A stretch of DNA of 64,000 bases from Pedococcus badiiscoriae (GCF_013408925.1 NZ_JACCAB010000001.1:372001-436000); one strand, 5' to 3'; numbered from the stretch's first letter, positions 53,638 through 63,302 are shown. A program made the numbers and translations. Notes: generated from the sequence alone by a model not told the origin.

Positions 53638-53663
53638 CTCGCCGTGGTCCCGACCACGGCGAG
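53638..53663. terminator. Perfect 12-bp hairpin between the SDR gene and rpsP
   Basis: CTCGCCGTGGTC and its exact complement are separated by only two bases. It lies 54 nt after the SDR gene stop, where it would terminate leftward transcription before the rpsP promoter. Confidence 0.7.
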
Positions 53664-53716
53664 CGACCACCCGCTCCCTGAGGCGCGCACCCGGCACACC
53701 TCGGGCGGGCAGGTCC

Positions 53717-55258
53717 TCACCAGGGGCTGGGTTCGAAGTCCTTCACGAAGCAGCCGTAGACGTCCTCGCCGGCCTCACCACGCACGATGGGGTCGTAGAC
53801 CCTGGCCGCGCCGTCGACCAGGTCGAGCGGGGCGTGCCAGCCCTCCGCCGCGATCCGCAGCTTCTCGTGGTGCGGGCGCTCGTCGGTGATCCAGCCGGTG
53901 TCGACGGCGGTCATGAGGATCCGGTCGGTCTCGAACATCTCGCCCGCACTGGTGCGGGTGAGCATGTTGAGCGCGGCCTTGGCCATGTTGGTGTGCGGGT
54001 GGCCGGCACCCTTGTACCGGCGCGAGAACTGGCCCTCCATCGCGGAGACGTTGACCACGTACGCCCGGCGCGCGCCGGCGGCCACCGCGGCGCGCATCGA
54101 CGGCCGCAGCCGCGAGACCAGGATGAACGGCGCGGTCGCGTTGCAGAGCTGCACCTCGAGCAGCTCGAGCGGGTCGACCTCCTCGACCTTCTGGGTCCAG
54201 GAGTTGTTGACCTGGGTGTCGGGCAGCAGCCCGCCCGCGTCGACCGCGGTCCCGGCGAGGTGCGCCTCGAGGCTGGCGTGGCCGGCGGACAGGGCCATCG
54301 ACGTCATCGAGGCGGCCGAGCGCTGGGCCAGGGCCTGCGCCGCCTCCCGCTCGGACTCCCCCTCGTGGTGGGCGACCTTGTGCTCTCGCAGGGTGCCCAG
54401 CAGGTTGGCGGGGTGCGCCTCACTGATCCGGTCGAAGGTGACCAGCTCGGGATAGGCCACACCGGCCTCCAAGGGCACCGACTCCCCGTCGACGAGGTGG
54501 GAGTAGGCGCCGGGCGTGCGGCGCACCGTCTGGGCCGCGTTGTTGATGAGGATGTCGAGGGGCCCGGCGGCGGCGACCTCGTCGGCGAGGGCGACCACCT
54601 GGGTCGGGTCGCGCAGGTCGATGCCGACGACCTTGAGCCGGTCGATCCACAGGTGCGAGTCCTCTTGTGCCGCAAAGCGTCTCGCCGCGTCGTGCGGGAA
54701 CCGGGTCGTGATCGTGAGGTGGGCGCCGTCGCGCAGCAGCAGCAGCGCGATGTACATCCCGATCTTCGCGCGGCCGCCGGTGAGCAGGGCGCGCCTGCCC
54801 GTCAGGTCGGTGCGCTGCTCGCGCTTGGTGTGGCTGAGGGCGGCGCAGTCCGGGCAGAGCCAGTGGTAGAAGGCGTCGACCAGGGTGTACTCCGCCTTGC
54901 AGATGTAGCAGTTGCGCGGCTTGAGGAGCTCGCCCGCGTGCGCGCCCCTGGTCGTCGACACGAGGGGGATGCCCTTGGTCTCGTCGTCGATCCGCATCGG
55001 TGACCCGGTGGCGGTCTGCGCGAGGATCGCCTCGTCGTGGTCGATCTGGGGCTGCTTCGCCTCACGACGCCGGGCCTTGCGCACGCGCTTGTACATCCGG
55101 CCGGTGGCCCGCTTGACGGTCTGGATGTCGGGGTGGTCGCCGTCGAGCTCGGCCAGCTCCTCGAGCACCCGCAGGGCGGTGGCGAGGTCGTCCGGGTCGA
55201 TCCCCGGCCCGACATCGGCCCGCACCCGCGGCTCAGTCGCTGAGTGGTCGCGGGCCAT
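53717..55258 (-). CDS. SDR family protein with N-terminal zinc-ribbon region
   Basis: A 513-residue protein. Residues 1-145 are an unusual N-terminal region with a basic patch and a CxxC...CxxC pair (Cys117, Cys120, Cys135, Cys138). Residues 150-513 form a Rossmann SDR domain starting TGRRALLTGGRAKIGMY and including DILINNAAQTVRR. The usual YxxxK is replaced: the lysine in HTNMAKAALNML is kept but the position four before it is Thr. Its activity is therefore uncertain. The ATG overlaps the Rrf2 stop by one base. Confidence 0.8.
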   Translation of the reverse strand: MARDHSATEPRVRADVGPGIDPDDLATALRVLEELAELDGDHPDIQTVKRATGRMYKRVRKARRREAKQPQIDHDEAILAQTATGSPMRIDDETKGIPLVSTTRGAHAGELLKPRNCYICKAEYTLVDAFYHWLCPDCAALSHTKREQRTDLTGRRALLTGGRAKIGMYIALLLLRDGAHLTITTRFPHDAARRFAAQEDSHLWIDRLKVVGIDLRDPTQVVALADEVAAAGPLDILINNAAQTVRRTPGAYSHLVDGESVPLEAGVAYPELVTFDRISEAHPANLLGTLREHKVAHHEGESEREAAQALAQRSAASMTSMALSAGHASLEAHLAGTAVDAGGLLPDTQVNNSWTQKVEEVDPLELLEVQLCNATAPFILVSRLRPSMRAAVAAGARRAYVVNVSAMEGQFSRRYKGAGHPHTNMAKAALNMLTRTSAGEMFETDRILMTAVDTGWITDERPHHEKLRIAAEGWHAPLDLVDGAARVYDPIVRGEAGEDVYGCFVKDFEPSPW

Positions 55259-55722
55259 CAGCGGCTGCGCCAGGCGTCGGGGTCGGCGGCGAGGGTCGCC
55301 ACCCGCTCGGGGAGGTCGCCGGAGAGCACCGCTGCCAGGCTCGTCTCGTCGAGCACCGAGCGCAGGCTGGCCCGCACGGCCACCCACACGGTGGGCAGGT
55401 GCTCGGCGACCCCCTCGTATGCCGTCTCGTGCGGCCGCAGGCCCCTCACCTCCGCGAGCGGCCCGTCCACGGCACGGAACACGTCGCCGAGCGAGATGTC
55501 CCGGGGCTCGCGGGCCAGGGAGTAGCCGCCGCGAGCGCCCCTCGTGCTGGTGACCAGGTCAGCGGTCCTGAGGTCGGCCACGATGGCCTCGAGGAACTTG
55601 CGCGGCAGGGTCTGCCGGTAGGACAGCGTCTCGACGCTCACCGGGCCGTCCGACCGCGTGGCGGCCTCGGCGAGGATGAGCATGGCTCGGACCGCGTACT
55701 CCGTGCGTGCCGAGATGTCCAC
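55258..55722 (-). CDS. Rrf2 family transcriptional regulator
   Basis: A 154-residue winged-HTH regulator starting MDISARTEYAVRAMLILAEA. FLEAIVADLRTADLVTSTRG and ARGGYSLAREPRDISLGDV form the Rrf2 core. It lacks the three-Cys cluster of Fe-S members such as IscR and NsrR, so it is closer to CymR-type regulators of sulfur metabolism. That fits its place next to the sulfate transporter genes. CACAAT lies 6 nt before the GTG at 55722. Confidence 0.88.
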   Translation of the reverse strand: MDISARTEYAVRAMLILAEAATRSDGPVSVETLSYRQTLPRKFLEAIVADLRTADLVTSTRGARGGYSLAREPRDISLGDVFRAVDGPLAEVRGLRPHETAYEGVAEHLPTVWVAVRASLRSVLDETSLAAVLSGDLPERVATLAADPDAWRSR

Positions 55723-55728
55723 CCGCGC

Positions 55729-55734
55729 ATTGTG
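55729..55734 (-). promoter_or_regulatory. -10 box of leaderless rrf2-SDR unit
   Basis: CACAAT on the minus strand, 6 nt before the GTG at 55722. Confidence 0.4.
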
Positions 55735-55824
55735 TCGCACCCGGGCCCGGGGCACGGACGGGACCCTGCGCGCGGCATACCCGCGCAGTGAGCCGCGCTG
55801 AGCCGCGGGTCGGGCCGACTGCGC

Positions 55825-56835
55825 TCAGATGGCGAGGGCCGGCTCGATCTCTGCCGCGTCGGGCGCAGTCGTGGCCCGGGCGAAGACCGTCTCACCCTCG
55901 ACCAGGCCGAGGGCGTCGGCCTCGGCGCGGGTGACCTGTGCCGCGAACCGCACACCCGCATCGGTGCGCAGGTCGATCCGCACCTCGAAGCCCAGACGCA
56001 CGACGCGTTCGACGACCGCCTCGACGACGCCGGGCGAGCCGCCCACCCGGGCGTCCTGGGCCTGGGCCCGCTCGCGGCTGCGGTCGAGGGCGATGTCGTG
56101 CGGACGGACCAGCTGGCCCCCGAGCCGGGCCACCGACCCGAGGAAGGACATGACGAAGTCGTTGGCGGGCCGGTCATAGAGCGTCACCGGGTCGCCCACC
56201 TGCTCGATCCTGCCCTTGTTGAGCACCGCGATCCGGTCGGCGACGTCGAGCGCCTCCTCCTGGTCGTGGGTCACCAGGACCGTCGTGACGTGCACCTCGT
56301 CGTGCAGCCTGCGCAGCCACTGGCGCAGGTCGGCGCGCACCTTGGCGTCGAGGGCGCCGAACGGCTCGTCGAGCAGGAGCACCTCGGGGTCGACCGCCAG
56401 GGCCCGGGCAAGGGCCATCCGCTGCCGCTGGCCGCCGGACAGCTGCGCGGGGTAGCGGTGCTGGAAACCACCGAGCCCGACGATCTCGAGCAGGTCGTCG
56501 ACCTTGCGCGCGATCTCGGCCTTGGGCCGCTTGCGGATCGTGAGCCCGAACGCGACGTTGTCGCGGACCGTCATGTGCTTGAAGGCGGCGTAGTGCTGGA
56601 ACACGAACCCGATGCCGCGCTTCTGGGGCGACACCCCGGTCACGTCACGGCCACCGATGACGATCCGTCCGCCGTCGAGCTGCTCCAGCCCCGCGATCGA
56701 GCGCAGCAGCGTCGACTTGCCTGAACCGCTCGGCCCGAGAAGGGCGGTGAGGGATCCCGCGGGGATGTCCAGGGTCACGTCGTTCAGCGCGGCGAAGTCC
56801 CCGTAGTTCTTGCGAGCCTCGATGACCGTGATCAT
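55825..56835 (-). CDS. cysA: Sulfate ABC transporter ATPase
   Basis: A 336-residue ABC ATPase with Walker [16 protein letters not shown], signature [14 protein letters not shown], Walker [13 protein letters not shown] and H-loop [14 protein letters not shown]-terminal TOBE domain (about residues 240-330) matches CysA. The [15 protein letters not shown] and [20 protein letters not shown] forms are typical of CysA. It overlaps the cysW stop by 4 nt (ATGA). Confidence 0.94.
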   Translation of the reverse strand: MITVIEARKNYGDFAALNDVTLDIPAGSLTALLGPSGSGKSTLLRSIAGLEQLDGGRIVIGGRDVTGVSPQKRGIGFVFQHYAAFKHMTVRDNVAFGLTIRKRPKAEIARKVDDLLEIVGLGGFQHRYPAQLSGGQRQRMALARALAVDPEVLLLDEPFGALDAKVRADLRQWLRRLHDEVHVTTVLVTHDQEEALDVADRIAVLNKGRIEQVGDPVTLYDRPANDFVMSFLGSVARLGGQLVRPHDIALDRSRERAQAQDARVGGSPGVVEAVVERVVRLGFEVRIDLRTDAGVRFAAQVTRAEADALGLVEGETVFARATTAPDAAEIEPALAI

Positions 56836-57638
56836 GTGTTTCTCCTCTTGCGGTCGAGCGCGGTCATGCCGAGCAGCGTCAGCACGGCCAGACCCATGAG
56901 CAGGGTGGCGGCGGCGTAGGCGCCGTAGGTGTTGTGGTCGTCGATGTAGCGGGAGTGGACGAGCAGGGTGAGCGTCTGGGAGACGCCGGGGAAGCCGGAG
57001 CTCACCATGATCACCGCGCCGAACTCCCCCAGCGCCCGGGCGATCGTGAGCACGACCCCGTAGGTCAGCCCCCAGCGGATCGCCGGCAGGGTGATCCGCC
57101 AGAACGTCTGCCAGGTGCTGGCGCCGAGGGTGGACGCGGCCTGTTCCTGCTCGGTGCCGATCTCGTGGAGCACCGGCTCCACCTCGCGCACGACGAACGG
57201 CAGGGTGACGAACAGCGTGGCGATGACCATGCCCGGCAGCCCGAAGATGACCTTGAAGCCGAGCCGTTCGACGCCCCCGAACCAGCCTCCGGCTCCCCAG
57301 AGCAGGATGAGCGACACCCCGACCACGATCGGCGACACCGCGAAGGGCAGGTCGACCACGGCCTGGACGAGGCCACGTCCCCGGAACCGTCCCCGGACCA
57401 GGGCCAGCGCCGTCCCGACCCCGAACACCACGTTGAGGGGCACGACGATCGCCACGATGAGCAGCGACAGGTTGAGCGCGGAGATCGCCGCGGGAGTCCT
57501 GACCGACTCGAGGAACGCGCCCACGCCCGCCCCGAACGTGCGCACGAGGATCAGCACGATGGGCACGGCGAGCAGGAGCGCGACATACGAGAGGGCGATC
57601 GTGCGCAGTCCGATCCGGGTGGTGGTCGAGGTCCTCAC
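56832..57638 (-). CDS. cysW: Sulfate ABC transporter permease CysW
   Basis: A 268-residue membrane permease with six TM helices and the EAA loop in [18 protein letters not shown]. The [20 protein letters not shown] and [18 protein letters not shown] segments are typical of CysW. GTGA overlap with cysT upstream and ATGA overlap with cysA downstream, so the operon is fully coupled. Confidence 0.94.
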   Translation of the reverse strand: MRTSTTTRIGLRTIALSYVALLLAVPIVLILVRTFGAGVGAFLESVRTPAAISALNLSLLIVAIVVPLNVVFGVGTALALVRGRFRGRGLVQAVVDLPFAVSPIVVGVSLILLWGAGGWFGGVERLGFKVIFGLPGMVIATLFVTLPFVVREVEPVLHEIGTEQEQAASTLGASTWQTFWRITLPAIRWGLTYGVVLTIARALGEFGAVIMVSSGFPGVSQTLTLLVHSRYIDDHNTYGAYAAATLLMGLAVLTLLGMTALDRKRRNT

Positions 57639-58519
57639 GTGGCCTCCTCCTCGCGGCGCTGGCTGCGTCCGGCGACCATCCGCAGCACGAACAGGGTGGC
57701 GAAGGCGATCACGAGCAGCGCCACGGACACCGCGGCGGCGTTGAGGGGCCTGTCGATCTCGATCTGCTGCTGGATGTACTGCGAGGCCACCTGGGTCCGG
57801 CGCGGGATGTTCCCGCCGATGAGCACCACGGAGCCGTACTCCCCGATCGCCCGCGCGAAGGCCAGGCCCGTGCCGCTGGTCAGGGCCGGGGCCAGGGTCG
57901 GCAGGACGACCCGGCGGAAGGTCGTCCAGTTGGACGCCCCCAGCGACGCGGCGGCCTCCTCGACCTCGCGGTCGGCCTCGATGAGGACGGGCTGCACCGA
58001 CCGGACGACGAACGGCAGCGTCACGAAGGCCAGGGCGACCACCAGGCCCGGCTGGGTCGCGTTCAGGTGGACGTGGATCGGGCTGTTCGGCCCGTAGAGC
58101 GACAGCAGCACGATGCTCGCCACGATCGTGGGCAGGGCGAACGGGAGGTCGATGAGGGCGTCGACGACCCGCTTGCCGGGGAAGTCGTCGCGCACCAGCA
58201 CCCAGGCGATGAGCGTGCCCATCACGGCGTTGACGACCGCGACGACCGCCGCGACGAGCACGGTGACGCGCAGCGAGGCGAGCGCGACGGGGGCTGTCAC
58301 CGCCGACCAGAAGCCGCCCACCCCGTCGCCCAGCGAGGCGACGGTGAGCGCGGCGAGCGGGAGCAGGACGAGCACGCTGAGCCACAGGCCCACCAGACCG
58401 ATGCCGAGCGGCCTGGCGACCTGGGGACGGCGACGCGCAGGGTCCGGGCGCGCGGGCAGGGACGCCACCTCGACGGTCGAGGTGTCGTCCCTGCTCGCGC
58501 TCCGGGTCGTGGCGGTCAT
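57635..58519 (-). CDS. cysT: Sulfate ABC transporter permease CysT
   Basis: A 294-residue permease. After a 38-residue cytoplasmic N-terminus there are six TM helices; the EAA loop is [19 protein letters not shown], and [19 protein letters not shown] is the typical CysT/CysU motif. Starts 3 nt after the binding-protein gene. Confidence 0.94.
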   Translation of the reverse strand: MTATTRSASRDDTSTVEVASLPARPDPARRRPQVARPLGIGLVGLWLSVLVLLPLAALTVASLGDGVGGFWSAVTAPVALASLRVTVLVAAVVAVVNAVMGTLIAWVLVRDDFPGKRVVDALIDLPFALPTIVASIVLLSLYGPNSPIHVHLNATQPGLVVALAFVTLPFVVRSVQPVLIEADREVEEAAASLGASNWTTFRRVVLPTLAPALTSGTGLAFARAIGEYGSVVLIGGNIPRRTQVASQYIQQQIEIDRPLNAAAVSVALLVIAFATLFVLRMVAGRSQRREEEAT

Positions 58520-58522
58520 CGG

Positions 58523-59572
58523 CTAGGAGGTCGCCTTGTCGTAGATGACCGCGATGGCGCCGGTGCCCTTGGCGAACAGCGTGCTGTCGACGGTCTTCCA
58601 GCCGCCCAGGTCGGCGATGGTCCACAGCTTGGCCGGCGCGGGAAGGGTGGCGGCGAACTCCTTCGCCACGGCCGGGTCGACAGGGCGGAAGCCGGCCTGC
58701 GCCCAGAGCGTCTGGGCCTGCGGGGTGTAGAGGTAGGCCTCGAAGGCCTTGGCCTTGGCCAGGTTGGGACTGCCCTTGAGCACGGCGGTGGGGTTCTCGA
58801 TCTTGAACGTCGTCGAAGGTGTGACGTGCTCGACCGGGTCGCCCTTGCGCTCCGCGAACAGTGCCTCGTTCTCATAGCTGAGCAGCGCGTCGCCGGTGCC
58901 CTGCAGGAACGTCTCCGTCGCCTCACGGCCCGACTTGGGCTGCACCTTGACGTGCTGGGTGACCAGCTTGTCGATGAACGCGAGGCCCGCCTTCGGGTCC
59001 TTCCCGCCGTCGCTCTTCGCGGCATACGGCGCCAGCAGGTTCCACTTGGCGCTGCCCGAGCTGAACGGGTTGGGCGTGACCACCTGGATGCCCGGCTTCA
59101 GCAGGTCGTCCCAGCTGTGGATGCCCTTGGGGTTGCCCTTGCGCACGATGATGGTGACGACGGAGCCGAAAGCAATTCCCTTGTGGGGCCCGGCATTCCA
59201 GCTCGGGTCGACGAGGCCGGCCTTGACGAGCCTGGTGACGTCCGGCTCGACGGAGAAGGTGACGACGTCGGCGGAGGCACCCGCCGCGACCTTGCGCGAC
59301 TGGTCACCCGAGGCACCGTAGGATTGCTGGACCTGCACGCCCTTGCCGGCCGCAGTCTGGGTGAAGGCCGGGATGACCTTGTCGAACCCCGGCTTCGGCG
59401 TGGAGTAGGCGAAGAGGTTGAGGATGCTGCTCGTCGCCGCGGCGTTCTGGGCCTGGGCGCCGGTCGCCACGGCGTCGCTCGACCCGCCGCCGGCACAGGC
59501 CGTCATCACCATCGCGCCGACGGTCGCAACGGCGGCCAGGACGAGACGTGGGTGACGGGCGGACGACTTCAT
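58523..59572 (-). CDS. sbp: Sulfate-binding lipoprotein
   Basis: A 349-residue extracytoplasmic solute-binding protein with signal peptide and lipobox (MVMTACAGG, Cys at about residue 26). YGASGDQSRKVAAGASADVV, NPFSSGSAKWNLLAPYAA and LSYENEALFAERKG are sulfate/thiosulfate-binding protein signatures. AAGGAG stands 7 nt before the ATG at 59572. First gene of the sbp-cysTWA operon, with an AT-rich promoter upstream that carries a palindrome. Confidence 0.94.
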   Translation of the reverse strand: MKSSARHPRLVLAAVATVGAMVMTACAGGGSSDAVATGAQAQNAAATSSILNLFAYSTPKPGFDKVIPAFTQTAAGKGVQVQQSYGASGDQSRKVAAGASADVVTFSVEPDVTRLVKAGLVDPSWNAGPHKGIAFGSVVTIIVRKGNPKGIHSWDDLLKPGIQVVTPNPFSSGSAKWNLLAPYAAKSDGGKDPKAGLAFIDKLVTQHVKVQPKSGREATETFLQGTGDALLSYENEALFAERKGDPVEHVTPSTTFKIENPTAVLKGSPNLAKAKAFEAYLYTPQAQTLWAQAGFRPVDPAVAKEFAATLPAPAKLWTIADLGGWKTVDSTLFAKGTGAIAVIYDKATS

Positions 59573-59601
59573 CGGGGGGCTCCTTGGTGCCGGGTGACGT
59601 C

Positions 59602-59619
59602 GATGCGCAACGGCGCATC
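59602..59619. other. Hairpin in the 5' leader of sbp
   Basis: GATGCGC and GCGCATC form a perfect 7-bp stem with a 4-nt loop, between the sbp promoter and its Shine-Dalgarno. It may shape the mRNA leader or attenuate transcription. Confidence 0.4.
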
Positions 59620-59637
59620 TCCTATGTGACAACTAGG

Positions 59638-59666
59638 AGTTTGGATAGCAATTAGTTATCGGTCAA
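59638..59666 (-). promoter_or_regulatory. sbp promoter with operator-like palindrome
   Basis: On the minus strand TTGACC (59666-59661) and CAAACT (59643-59638) are separated by exactly 17 bp. The spacer is itself an imperfect palindrome with GATA and TATC ends (59644-59660). A regulator such as the neighbouring Rrf2 protein bound here would block the promoter. Confidence 0.5.
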
Positions 59667-59756
59667 ATAACGTGACCTTATGTCTCGCATCGTGGAAACG
59701 ACCCGGTAGACCGCGGGTCCCCGCCCGCTGCCCGGCTCCCGACCCGCGTGGCCCCC

Positions 59757-60848
59757 TCAGCCGCGCCAGTCGCGGCCGCGCAGGATGATGTGCTCGGGAG
59801 CGGCCAGCGCACGGATCTCACGTCGCGGGTCAGCCGGGTAGACCACGAGGTCCGCGTCGGCGCCCTCCTCGAGCCCCGGCCGCCCGAGCCAGGCCCGCGC
59901 CCCCCAGGTCGCGGCCTCCAGGGCCTCGTCGGTCGAGAGCCCAGCCCTGGTGAGCTCGTAGGCCTCGTCGGCCACCAGTCCGTGGCGCAGCGAGCCCCCG
60001 GCGTCGGTGCCGAGATAGATGGGTATGCCGGCATCCCGGGCCGCGCCGATGGTCGCGTAACGACGCTCGTGCAGCGCGAGCATCCGGCGGTGGTAGGCGG
60101 GGAACCGCTCCCGCGCGGGCTCGGCCAGCGAGGGGAAGGTGGCGATGTTGACCAGGGTCGGGACGATCGCGATCTGCTGCTCCGCGAACTGGGCGATGGT
60201 CTCGGCCTCGAGGCCGGTCGCGTGCTCGATGCAGTCGGTGCCCGCCGCCGCGAAGTCGTAGAGGGATGCCTCGCCGAAACAGTGAGCGGTCACCCGTGCG
60301 CCCTCCTCGTGGGCGGCGGCGATGGCATCGGTCAGCACGTCAACGGGCCAGCAGGGCGTCAGGTCGCCCGCGTCCCGGTCGATCCAGTCACCGACGAGCT
60401 TGACCCACCCGTCCCCCGCGCGGGCCTCGAGCCGGACGCGCTCGACGAGCTGGTCCGGCTCGATCTCGTGGGCGAAGTTGCGGATGTAGCGACGGGTGCG
60501 TGCGATGTGGCGACCGGCTCGGATGACCTTGGGCAGGTCGTCCCGCTCGTCGATCCACCGCGTGTCGGCGGGCGACCCCGCGTCGCGGATCAGCAGCGTC
60601 CCCGCGTCGCGGTCGGCCAGCGCCTGGGCCTGCGCCGTCGCATCGTCCACGGCCCCGTGGGCGTCGAGCCCGACGTGGCAGTGGGCGTCGACGAGGCCGG
60701 GCAGGACGTAGCCGCGCAGCGTCTCGACGTCCGAGCCGCTCCCGGTCGGCCGCTCGAAGGTCAGCCGACCGCCGACCACCCACGCCTCCGGACGCACGTC
60801 CTGCGGCCCGACGAGGACCTCACCCTGAAGGTGCAGCACCGTTGCCAT
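59757..60848 (-). CDS. Amidohydrolase family protein
   Basis: A 363-residue metal-dependent hydrolase. The first metal motif is GYVLPGLVDAHCHVGLD; further ligands are in VTAHCFGEA and CIEHATGL, and the terminal Asp in IYLGTDAGGSLRHG. It resembles the imidazolonepropionase/prolidase-like branch of cytosolic amidohydrolases; the substrate is not known. TAGGGT lies 6 nt before the ATG at 60848. Confidence 0.87.
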   Translation of the reverse strand: MATVLHLQGEVLVGPQDVRPEAWVVGGRLTFERPTGSGSDVETLRGYVLPGLVDAHCHVGLDAHGAVDDATAQAQALADRDAGTLLIRDAGSPADTRWIDERDDLPKVIRAGRHIARTRRYIRNFAHEIEPDQLVERVRLEARAGDGWVKLVGDWIDRDAGDLTPCWPVDVLTDAIAAAHEEGARVTAHCFGEASLYDFAAAGTDCIEHATGLEAETIAQFAEQQIAIVPTLVNIATFPSLAEPARERFPAYHRRMLALHERRYATIGAARDAGIPIYLGTDAGGSLRHGLVADEAYELTRAGLSTDEALEAATWGARAWLGRPGLEEGADADLVVYPADPRREIRALAAPEHIILRGRDWRG

Positions 60849-60854
60849 GGGCCG

Positions 60855-60860
60855 ACCCTA
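60855..60860 (-). promoter_or_regulatory. -10 box of the leaderless amidohydrolase gene
   Basis: TAGGGT on the minus strand, 6 nt before the ATG at 60848; it lies inside the last codons of the upstream hydrolase gene or touches its stop. Confidence 0.45.
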
Positions 60861-61673
60861 GCGAGCGACGAACCGCCGGATCGCCTCGACCACGACCTGC
60901 GGGGCATCCGTGTGCACCCAGTGCGTCGCACCCTTGACCGTGAGCTGCCGCACCTTGGGGAACAACGCCCGCATGGCGGGCAGGTCGTCGTCGGTGATGT
61001 AGCTCGACTCCGACCCCGCGATCCACAGGACGGGGCCGGGAAAGGGCTTGAGCTCAGCCGTCGACGCGGGCCATGCGGCGATCCTCGAACCGTCCCCCGT
61101 CGCGGCATCCGCGGCGAAGAGCCCGACGTTGGCCTGCCAGCGCCACGAGTCGCCGTCGCGACGCAGGTTCTGCAGCAGGAACGCCTTCACGCCCGGGTCA
61201 GGCTCCTCGAAGCGGGCCTCGGCGTCGGCGCGGGTGGTCAGCTCGCTCAACGGCAGGCGCTGCATCTCCTCGATGTAGCCGCTGAACCGCTCGAGGCTGC
61301 CATAGCTCTTGGGCGCGATGTCGACGACGACGAGCCGGGACACCAGCTCGGGGTGCTCGAGGGCCAGCACCATCGCGGTCTTGCCACCCAGGGAGTGCCC
61401 CACGACGACCCACTGCGCATCGGCGTCGATCGCTTGCAGGGTATCGGCGACCGACGCGGCATACCGTTCGAAGGAGAACTCCTGCGACCACGGGGAGCGC
61501 CCGTGGTCCGGGAGGTCGACCAGGGTGCTGCGGGCACCGGTGCCATCCGGTCCGGCCAGGGCCTTGGCGATCTGCGACCAGTTGCGACCCTGGCCGAAGA
61601 GCCCGTGGAGAAAGGCGACTCGCGGTCCCGCGGTGCCGACCGAGATGGTGTGCAGCGGCGGCGCCGGGCTCAC
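60858..61673 (-). CDS. Alpha/beta-fold hydrolase
   Basis: A 271-residue hydrolase: oxyanion segment AFLHGLFGQGRNW, nucleophile elbow VVVGHSLGGKTAMV, and a late acid/His pair in VKGATHWVHTDAP. It resembles the YbfF-type esterases. The substrate is unknown. Its GTG overlaps the ffh TGA (GTGA), so it is translated from the ffh transcript. Confidence 0.88.
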   Translation of the reverse strand: MSPAPPLHTISVGTAGPRVAFLHGLFGQGRNWSQIAKALAGPDGTGARSTLVDLPDHGRSPWSQEFSFERYAASVADTLQAIDADAQWVVVGHSLGGKTAMVLALEHPELVSRLVVVDIAPKSYGSLERFSGYIEEMQRLPLSELTTRADAEARFEEPDPGVKAFLLQNLRRDGDSWRWQANVGLFAADAATGDGSRIAAWPASTAELKPFPGPVLWIAGSESSYITDDDLPAMRALFPKVRQLTVKGATHWVHTDAPQVVVEAIRRFVAR

Positions 61674-63289
61674 CTGCCGAGGAACTTCTCGAAGCCTGCG
61701 GGCAGCTGGTTGGGGTCGAGGTCAGCAGGGAGGCCGCCGTCCCCGGCGCCGCCTGCTCCCCCGCCGAACGCAGCCCCGCCACCAGCGCTCCGGGTCGCGG
61801 ACGCCTTCTCGAGCGCCGCCCGCTCCTCAGCCGCCCGCTTGGCCGGGTTGCCGGACTTGGACTTCTTGCGCTGCGGCTGCTGCTGGCGGCCCTTCTTGCC
61901 ACCACCCATGCCCGGCATGCCCGGCATCCCGGGGATGTTCCCGCCCCGGGCGAGCTGCTTCATCATCTTCTGGGCCTCGGTGAACCGCTCGAGCAAGCCG
62001 TTGACCTCGGAGACCTGCACCCCCGAGCCCTTGGCGATGCGCAGCCGGCGGGACCCGTTGATCTGCTTGGAGTGCGTGCGCTCGAAGGGCGTCATCGACC
62101 GGACCATCGCCTCGATGCGGTCGAACTCGCGCGGGTCGAGGTTGTCGAGCTGGGCCTTCATCTGGCCCATGCCCGGCATCATGCCGAGCATCGCCTTCAT
62201 GCCGCCCATCTTCTTCAGCGCCGACATCTGCTGCAGGAAGTCGTCGAAGGTGAAGTCCTCCTCGGCGAGGAACTTGCGCTGCATCTCCTCGGCCTGGCTG
62301 CGGTCGAACGCCTTCTCGGCCTGCTCGATGAGGGTGAGCACGTCACCCATGTCGAGGATGCGCGAGGCCATCCGGTCGGGGTGGAAGACCTCGAAGTCCT
62401 TCACACCCTCGCCGGTGCTCGCGAACATGATGGGCCGACCCGTGACCGAGGCGACGGACAGCGCGGCACCGCCACGGGCGTCACCGTCGAGCTTGGACAG
62501 GACGACACCGGTGAAGTCGACGCCCGCCTGGAACGCGAGCGCGGTCTCGACGGCGGCCTGGCCGATCATGGCGTCGATGACGAACAGGACCTCGTCGGGC
62601 TCGATCGCAGCGCGGATGTCGGCGGCCTGTTGCATGAGGTTGGCGTCGACGGCGAGGCGTCCTGCGGTGTCGACGATCACGACGTCGTGCTGGGCACGGC
62701 GGGCCTGCTCGATGCCGGCCCGGCTGACCGAGACCGGGTCGCCGAAGGACCGCGTGCCCTCCCCCGTCGGGCCGACGGCGTCGTGGCCGCCGATGTTCCC
62801 GCGCTCCGGAGCGAAGACGGGCACCCCGGCGCGCTCACCGACGACCTCGAGCTGGGTCACGGCGTTCGGACGCTGCAGGTCGGCAGCGACGAGGATCGGG
62901 GTGTGGCCCTGCTCCTTGAGCCACCGGGCGAGCTTGCCCGCCAGGGTGGTCTTGCCCGCGCCCTGCAGACCGGCGAGCATGATCACGGTCGGCGGGTTCT
63001 TCGCGAACTCGATGGTGCGGGTCTGGCCGCCGAGGATGCCGACGAGCTCCTCGTTGACGATCTTGACGACCTGCTGGCCGGGGTTGAGCGCCCCCGACAC
63101 CTCCGCACCGAGGGCCCGCTCGCGCACGGCGTGGGTGAACGCCTTGACGACGGGCAGGGACACGTCGGCGTCGAGCAGCGCGAGCCGGATGTCGCGGACC
63201 GTCGCGTTGACGTCGGACTCGGACAGCCGCCCCTTGCCCCGCAGGTTCTTGAAGGTGGCTGTCAGGCGGTCGGAGAGTGAGGTGAACAC
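61670..63289 (-). CDS. ffh: Signal recognition particle protein Ffh
   Basis: GTPase that delivers signal-bearing ribosomes to FtsY. The 539-residue protein has an N domain (MFTSLSDRLTATFKNLRGKG), the G domain with GLQGAGKTTLAGKLA, VDTAGRLAVDANLM, and TGVVLSKLDGDARGG, then a Met-rich M domain from about residue 300 with a Gly/Met-rich MPGMPGMGGG tail. GTG at 63289 is preceded by TAACCT at 7 nt, so it is likely leaderless; the longer frame has no ribosome binding site. Confidence 0.96.
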   Translation of the reverse strand: MFTSLSDRLTATFKNLRGKGRLSESDVNATVRDIRLALLDADVSLPVVKAFTHAVRERALGAEVSGALNPGQQVVKIVNEELVGILGGQTRTIEFAKNPPTVIMLAGLQGAGKTTLAGKLARWLKEQGHTPILVAADLQRPNAVTQLEVVGERAGVPVFAPERGNIGGHDAVGPTGEGTRSFGDPVSVSRAGIEQARRAQHDVVIVDTAGRLAVDANLMQQAADIRAAIEPDEVLFVIDAMIGQAAVETALAFQAGVDFTGVVLSKLDGDARGGAALSVASVTGRPIMFASTGEGVKDFEVFHPDRMASRILDMGDVLTLIEQAEKAFDRSQAEEMQRKFLAEEDFTFDDFLQQMSALKKMGGMKAMLGMMPGMGQMKAQLDNLDPREFDRIEAMVRSMTPFERTHSKQINGSRRLRIAKGSGVQVSEVNGLLERFTEAQKMMKQLARGGNIPGMPGMPGMGGGKKGRQQQPQRKKSKSGNPAKRAAEERAALEKASATRSAGGGAAFGGGAGGAGDGGLPADLDPNQLPAGFEKFLGR

Positions 63290-63296
63290 GGCCCCA

Positions 63297-63302
63297 AGGT
63301 TA
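63297..63302 (-). promoter_or_regulatory. -10 box of leaderless ffh
   Basis: TAACCT on the minus strand, 7 nt before the GTG at 63289. Confidence 0.5.
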
